Positions 58,652 to 64,000 of a stretch of 64,000 nucleotides of DNA are shown here, piece after piece (within the stretch, counting starts at the first letter, position 1; the number at the start of each line of letters is the position of its first letter). The stretch is from NCBI GenBank assembly GCA_028671895.1, contig JAPMAC010000231.1:4862001-4926000 (forward strand). Direction: 5' to 3'. The stretch comes from Oenanthe sinensis. Its lineage: Eukaryota > Streptophyta > Magnoliopsida > Apiales > Apiaceae. The notes under the pieces are model-generated. The model was given only the letters and a program-made list of their open reading frames with translations. It ran no database searches and was not told the DNA's origin. Position numbers and translations under genes: made by a program.

Positions 58652-60212
58652 GTTGGGTTCCGAGGCATAAAACGCAGCGGATTAAACGTAAATATAACGA
58701 AAAATTTCGGAACCCTAACGCAGGATCATGTATAAGATTGACAGATTACGGTGAAACGGAATCATACCTTTGTCTGGTCTTGACTTACACGAACTCAACG
58801 GAGATCTTAGCTTTCACGACTTGTGTCTTCCTCTCGAAAGCACCTCTATGGTATCCACACGAGCACCTTCAAGAACGTCTCACGATCTTGATTGCGGAAT
58901 GGATGTACTAGCCTCCTTTGATGATTTCGAATTCTGCCTTTTCTCTCTGCCTTTGCTGCTGCTTCTATAGGGTTTTTCTTATCAAAAACGTGCACCCTTA
59001 TTAACCCTGCATTATCTATTTATAATGGTTGGTTAATAGGCCCATAATAGCAACCCATAACAGCAAAGCCTAATCCATGTAGGTTTAGGATTAAATAATA
59101 AAACCGAATTTTATTATTTAATTAATAACTAAGTCACACTTAATTATTAATGGCAGAATTCAAATTCGAATTTATATTATTTCAATTAATTAAGTCTCAC
59201 TTAATTAATATAATAAAATTCAAATAATCATCAATTAATTTAAATCTATAATTTAAATTAATTATTCCTTAAAGTACTATATGTGTGTGACCCTATAGGC
59301 TATTATTTAATTAGCAATAATTTTATTCTCCAATAAAATTATAAACAATGAGCGGTATCTAGTAATACATCAATGCTACCCAATTAAATAATAATTAAAT
59401 CGTGATTCGATAAAACCTTTCGTGATTAATGTTTCCGTATAATATAATCCCTTTAACCACATATATATTATAGATTAAACTCGAGGCATGTATTTAGTCA
59501 TCCTCTTCAACATTTAATCCGGGTTTACTTGATCCATGAGTAGACTATGAAAACAAATCATTATTTGAGCACGACCATGCATTTTATAGTCTCACTCAAT
59601 CAAGAGGCCAATAATATCTCTCCTAATTATAGGAGGGTTAAATCCTTTATCTATCATTCATATTTCTCATACGACTCATGATATACCCGATGTCCACTTT
59701 TATCATCACCCGGTCAAAGGTAAGTTTTAATGTAGTCAAAGTATATTAATCCTCGTATAGAAATATAATGATCTCAAGTCAAAGGATCATTACACCATTA
59801 TCACTGTGAGTCTTTCTTATGACTTTATTAAACATGAAGAATCTCACTGTGGGTCTGTCCAGTATCATGTACTCCTACATGTACCTATGTATTGACTTTA
59901 GTATCCCCATACTTATAACCAATGAGATGTGGTTATCAGTCAAACAACATACTAGTCTATTTATGTATTATTATTGTCCTATAATAATAATACTCGACTA
60001 GGGACATTTAAGAATATGATATATTATATAATCTCAAGTTCAAGTCATGTACTAAACTATACAATGTGTATCATGATTCTATGGACATTTATTATGCTAA
60101 CAAATATATCGCAGTAATTAAAGTCATAATAAATACGTTTATTGAATAATTAATTGACATAAAGGTTTATCAAAATAAACATTGTATTGCGTCTAGGGCA
60201 CCTACACCAACA
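58652..60212 (-). mobile_element. E4 3' LTR
   Basis: 1561 bp, TGTTGGGTTCCGAGG to GCACCTACACCAACA on the plus strand. Same subfamily as LTR1 and E2c. TATA box at 59017-59024 on the minus strand. Confidence 0.9.
59017..59024 (-). promoter_or_regulatory. TATA box of E4 LTR
   Basis: Sense TATAAATA, conserved with LTR1 (632-639) and E2c (33414-33421). Confidence 0.6.
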
Positions 60213-60227
60213 ATCTCTCACTTGCAC
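60213..60227 (-). other. Polypurine tract of E4
   Basis: Sense GTGCAAGTGAGAGAT adjoining the LTR, five bases from the gag-pol stop codon. Confidence 0.6.
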
Positions 60228-60232
60228 TAGAG

Positions 60233-63200
60233 TCAATCACCCATGTATCTAATACCCATGGAACTAGTGTGACCGTCGTGCTTCTTCTGCGACAAACCTT
60301 TGGTCAGTGGGTCTGCAATGTTATCATTTGTGTGCACTTTACATATGTGTATGTCACCCCTTTCATTAATCTCTCGAATGAGGTGATATCTCCTGAGTAT
60401 GTGTTTGGTTCGGGAGTGAGCTCTAGGTTCTTTAGCCTGTGCAATGGCTCCATTATTATCGCAGTATAGATCAATGGGATCTGCGATCGATGGAACCACT
60501 CCCAAATCAGTAATGAATTTTCGAATCCAAACAGCTTCCTTAGCCGCTTCACAAGCTGCAATGTACTCAGCCTCCATTGTAGAATCAGCTACTGTTTCTT
60601 GTTTTGAACTCTTCCAACTTACAACACCTCCGTTTAGACAAAACACAAAACCAGACTGTGATACAGTATCATCCCTGTCTGTTTGAAAACTTGCATCGGT
60701 GTAACCTTTTACAACCAGTTTTTCCTCTCCTCCATACACCAAGAATGAATCTTTAGTCCTTTTCAAGTACTTTAGAATATTCTTGACAGCCGTCCAGTGA
60801 CCTTCACCTGGATTAGATTGGTATCTGCTCGTCATGCTTAAAGCATACGAAACATCTGGGCGAGTACATACCATCGCATACATGATGGATCCAATTGCTA
60901 AGGCATATAGAACCTTACTCATGCGGTCCTTGTCATCCAATGATTTCGGACACTGATCTTTAGAGATCGTTATCCCTTGAGACAAGGGGACATATCCCCT
61001 TTTTGCATTTTGCATACCAAAACGATGCAAAACCTTATCGATGTATGTACTCTGACTTAGACCGATCATCCTTCTAGATCTATCCCTATAGATCCTCATT
61101 CCTAGAATGTAGGATGCTTCTCCTAAGTCTTTCATAGAGAAGTTGCTCCCTAACCAAATCTTAACAGCCTTGAGAGAAGGTATGTCATTCCCCATTAGTA
61201 GTATGTCATCAACATATAGTACTATGAATGCCACATGGCTCCCACTAACCTTCTTGTAAACACAAGGTTCATCTTCGTTTTGAACAAAGCCATACTCTTT
61301 GACTGTTTCATCAAAACGGATATTCCATCTCCTAGAGGCTTGCTTCAATCCATAAATGGATCGACGTAATTTACATACCTTGCTAACATTCCTTGGATCG
61401 ACAAAACCTTCAGGTTGTGTCATGTACACATCCACATCCTCTTCAAGTATTCCGTTAAGGAAGGCTATTTTGACATCCATTTGCCAGATTTCATAATCAT
61501 GGAATGCTGTAATAGCAAGCAAAATCCTTATGGACTTGACCATAGCCACTGGTGAGAAAGTTTCATCATAGTCAATACCATGAATTTGTTTGAAACCTTT
61601 TGCAACCAGCCTTGCTTTATAGGTCTGAACATTTCCATCCATGTCAGTTTTCTTCTTAAAAACCCATTTGCACCCTATGGGTTTTACCCCTTCAGGTGGA
61701 TCAACCAAAGTCCATACTCGGTTTTCGTACATGGAATCCATCTCGGATTTCATGGCTTCTAGCCATCTCTTAGAGTCTGGACTGTTCATAGCATCTTGGT
61801 ATGTGAGAGGCTCATCTTCATCTATAAGCATCAAATCACCACATTGAGTCAAAAGAAATCCATATCTCTCTGGCTCATGGCGAATTCTACCAGTTCTACG
61901 AACAACCTGTGTTTGTTGAGCATTATCATTATCCTGCTCATGTTCCACTTCAGGTTCAATGCTATTTTGTGGTTCTCGATCTTCATCGAGGTCTATAGTT
62001 CTCCCACTGTTTCTTTTGGAAACAAAATCTCTTTCCATGAAAACAGCATCTCGAGCAATAAACACTTTCTGCTCAGAAGGACTATAAAAATAATACGCCT
62101 TTGTTTCTTTAGGGTATCCCACAAAATTGCACTCTTCAGATTTAGGTCCAAGCTTGTCAGATACTTGACGTTTCACAAATGCCTTGCATCCCCAAACTTT
62201 AATAAAGCTCATGCCTGACCGTTTCTTCTCCCATATCTCATATGGAGTCTTTTGAACCTTCTTAGTAGGAACACGGTTAAGTGTGAAAGTCGCTGTTTCT
62301 AGAGTATAACCCCAGAAACTAATTGGAAGATCTGCATGACTCATCATCGATCGTACCATGTCCAACAAGGTGCGATTTCTCCTCTCTGAAACTCCATTCC
62401 ATTGAGGTGTACCTGGCGGAGTGAGTTGTGATACAATACCACACTCCTTTAAATAATCTTTAAATTCAGTGCTCAAGTATTCTCCTCCACGATCAGATCG
62501 TAAGATTTTAATACTTGCACCTCCGCCAATTTGCTTTTCTACTTCAGCCTTGTATTCTTTGAACTTTTCAAAAGAATCGGATTTATTCTTCATAAGATAT
62601 ACATACCCATATCTACTGAAATCATCAGTAAATGTTATGAAGTAGTAGTAGCCTCCTCTAGCCATCACACGCATTGGGCCACATACATCACTATGTATTA
62701 GCTCCAGACGTTCAGTGGCCCTTTGACCCTTACCAGTGAAAGGGACTTTAGTCATTTTACCAAGCAAACAAGATTCGCATTCTTGGTATGATTCAAAATC
62801 AAACTTATCCAAGTATCCATCCTTATATAATTTGGATATGCGTTTCTCATTTATATGGCCTAGACGACAATGCCAGAGGTATGTTTGATTTGAGTCATTA
62901 ACTTTAAGTTGTTTGTTTTCTATATTACAGACAGGATTATCTAAGTCAAGAACATATAAACCATTAAACAAACGCGCAACACCATAGGTTAAATCATTCA
63001 AAGCAAAAGACCAACTGTTGTCCTTTATTGTAAATGAAAAACCTTTCTTGTCCAAACAAGAAACAGAAATAATGTTTCTGCGAATTGCAGGCACGTAATA
63101 ACAATTATCCAGTTCTAAAACTAGCCCAGAGGGCAAAGATAAATAATAGGTTCCTACAGCTAAAGCAGCAACTGTTGCTCCGTTGCCAACTCGTAGGTCC

Positions 63201-64000
63201 ATTTCTCCTTTAGCCATTGTCCTACTTCTCTGCATTTCCTGCACATTTATACAAATGTGAGAAGCACATCCTGTATCCAATACCCAAGATGTAGAAATAG
63301 ACAGATTGACTTCTATAACATATATACCTGAATTAGAAGCTTGCTCAGCCCTCTTCTTCTTCAGATCCTCCAAGTAAACTGAACAGTTTCTCTTCCAGTG
63401 ACCAGTTTTCTTACAGTAGTGACATTCACCCTTAGCGACCCCACCTTTAGGCTTTAAAGCCTGTTTAGGACCTGACTTTGGCTTGGGTGTAGAATCAGAA
63501 CCTGTCTTCTTCTTACCCTTCCACTTGCCTTTCCCTTTGGCCTTACCTTTATTGCCCACCATCAGTATGGGAGCAGGTTCAGCCGTCTTCATGTTGGTCT
63601 CATATGTTCTCAACATAGCCAATAATTCAGTAGGTGTTTTGACAAATTCATTCATATTGTAGTTCATAACAAACTGAGTGAATTTGTTGTTCAAAGAATT
63701 CAAGATTAGGTCAATACCAGTTTCCGGACCAATCGGGAAACCCAAAGTATCAAGATACTCAATGTAACCAATCATCTTCAGAACATGTGGGCCAACTAGT
63801 TCACTTGCCCCTTGTTTGCAATTAAAGAGTGTCTTACTCGTGTTGAACCTTTCTTGACGAGTTTGGCTTGCAAACATGCTTTGTAAGTGCTCATAGATAG
63901 TATATGCATCCATATGCACATGTTGTCTTTGAAGCTCAGCACTCATAGTTGCCAACATAAGACATGCAACATCAGTTGCATCATTCTCATCCTTTGTATG
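60233..64000 (-). CDS. gag-pol: E4 gag-pol polyprotein, intact, N-terminus beyond the window
   Basis: One frame of at least 1255 codons from the right edge to 60233. Numbering from the first visible Met (63958): gag core to about 130, a Lys/Gly-rich stretch, CCHC knuckle 179-192 and protease DTG 228-230. Integrase zinc ligands are H363, H368, C394 and C397; its catalytic triad D424, D489, E525 has the D-D(35)-E spacing. RT follows with YVDD at 915-918, then RNase H with D1088, E1129 and D1167. All expected catalytic residues are present. By comparison with E2b, about 60 N-terminal gag residues are outside the window. The sequence follows BARE-1/Angela. It encodes capsid, protease, integrase and reverse transcriptase for retrotransposition. 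With no visible lesion it is the best candidate in the window for a helper element. Confidence 0.93.
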   Translation of the reverse strand, partial: HTKDENDATDVACLMLATMSAELQRQHVHMDAYTIYEHLQSMFASQTRQERFNTSKTLFNCKQGASELVGPHVLKMIGYIEYLDTLGFPIGPETGIDLILNSLNNKFTQFVMNYNMNEFVKTPTELLAMLRTYETNMKTAEPAPILMVGNKGKAKGKGKWKGKKKTGSDSTPKPKSGPKQALKPKGGVAKGECHYCKKTGHWKRNCSVYLEDLKKKRAEQASNSGIYVIEVNLSISTSWVLDTGCASHICINVQEMQRSRTMAKGEMDLRVGNGATVAALAVGTYYLSLPSGLVLELDNCYYVPAIRRNIISVSCLDKKGFSFTIKDNSWSFALNDLTYGVARLFNGLYVLDLDNPVCNIENKQLKVNDSNQTYLWHCRLGHINEKRISKLYKDGYLDKFDFESYQECESCLLGKMTKVPFTGKGQRATERLELIHSDVCGPMRVMARGGYYYFITFTDDFSRYGYVYLMKNKSDSFEKFKEYKAEVEKQIGGGASIKILRSDRGGEYLSTEFKDYLKECGIVSQLTPPGTPQWNGVSERRNRTLLDMVRSMMSHADLPISFWGYTLETATFTLNRVPTKKVQKTPYEIWEKKRSGMSFIKVWGCKAFVKRQVSDKLGPKSEECNFVGYPKETKAYYFYSPSEQKVFIARDAVFMERDFVSKRNSGRTIDLDEDREPQNSIEPEVEHEQDNDNAQQTQVVRRTGRIRHEPERYGFLLTQCGDLMLIDEDEPLTYQDAMNSPDSKRWLEAMKSEMDSMYENRVWTLVDPPEGVKPIGCKWVFKKKTDMDGNVQTYKARLVAKGFKQIHGIDYDETFSPVAMVKSIRILLAITAFHDYEIWQMDVKIAFLNGILEEDVDVYMTQPEGFVDPRNVSKVCKLRRSIYGLKQASRRWNIRFDETVKEYGFVQNEDEPCVYKKVSGSHVAFIVLYVDDILLMGNDIPSLKAVKIWLGSNFSMKDLGEASYILGMRIYRDRSRRMIGLSQSTYIDKVLHRFGMQNAKRGYVPLSQGITISKDQCPKSLDDKDRMSKVLYALAIGSIMYAMVCTRPDVSYALSMTSRYQSNPGEGHWTAVKNILKYLKRTKDSFLVYGGEEKLVVKGYTDASFQTDRDDTVSQSGFVFCLNGGVVSWKSSKQETVADSTMEAEYIAACEAAKEAVWIRKFITDLGVVPSIADPIDLYCDNNGAIAQAKEPRAHSRTKHILRRYHLIREINERGDIHICKVHTNDNIADPLTKGLSQKKHDGHTSSMGIRYMGD

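Larger units (their letters stand above)
58652..64000 (-). mobile_element. E4: Angela-type element, 3' part, apparently intact
   Basis: 3' LTR 58652-60212, polypurine tract and a gag-pol frame open to the window edge. Inserted in the E3 integrase; left flank TGAAT. The 5' LTR and the start of gag are outside the window. Confidence 0.9.

Noticed and set aside
1..64000. Host protein-coding genes, tRNA or rRNA genes
   Set aside because: Every substantial ORF could be assigned to gag, pol or accessory genes of copia elements; no tRNA or rRNA sequence was recognised, though small RNAs cannot be excluded by eye.

Overview
This window is nuclear DNA of a flowering plant, most likely a eudicot. It is AT-rich, carries plant Ty1/copia lineages, and has initiator-tRNA-Met primer-binding sites. 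The species cannot be named; an Apiaceae-type source is only a guess. I find no ordinary host gene, tRNA or rRNA. Almost all of the 64 kb is nested LTR retrotransposons, as in gene-poor heterochromatin. Two copia groups are present: Sirevirus/SIRE-like elements (called E0, E1, E3, E5, E6 here) and BARE-1/Angela-like elements (LTR1, E2a, E2b, E2c, E4).

Layout. 1-997 is the 3' part of an Angela-type LTR inserted into the accessory gene of E0; the E0 remnant (998-3799, + strand) ends in its 3' LTR. E1 (3948-19096, - strand) is a complete 15.1-kb Sirevirus with 5-bp target duplications (ATATC). 19102-19580 is unassigned spacer DNA with microsatellites. 19581-19874 is a stub of the E5 LTR. It is cut by a head-to-head pair of Angela 5' ends, E2a (+) from 19875 and E2c (-) ending at 34611, which meet in a large palindrome near 23,000. 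A complete but decayed Angela element, E2b (23800-32252, target duplication GGTAA), lies inside the E2c arm. 34612-48327 is the rest of E5, an old decayed Sirevirus (- strand) with an unusually long LTR (44823-48327). That LTR also seems to be the 3' LTR of E6, whose tail runs to 50155. E3 (50156-58651, - strand) is inserted in E6, and E4 (58652 to the right edge, - strand), with an intact gag-pol frame, is inserted in the E3 integrase.

How the parts work together. Each Sirevirus copy whose pol-proximal 3' half is visible (E1, E3, E5) has, downstream of pol and on the same strand, a large accessory gene; E0 and E6 keep only its 3' end. In E1 it is one intact 1380-codon frame although gag and pol carry five stop codons. 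The E1 accessory gene has its own promoter-like region: seven 49-bp repeats, a TATA box and a leader of about 500 bases. The repeat core is the same motif that is reiterated upstream of the TATA box in the E1 LTR and again in the E1 5' leader. The E3/E0 family shows the same design with an unrelated motif, and the E5 accessory gene looks spliced from a separate leader exon. My main proposal is that these Sireviruses carry a separately transcribed accessory gene driven by a duplicate of the LTR enhancer. The proteins appear hydrophilic and coiled-coil-rich, not obviously envelope-like.
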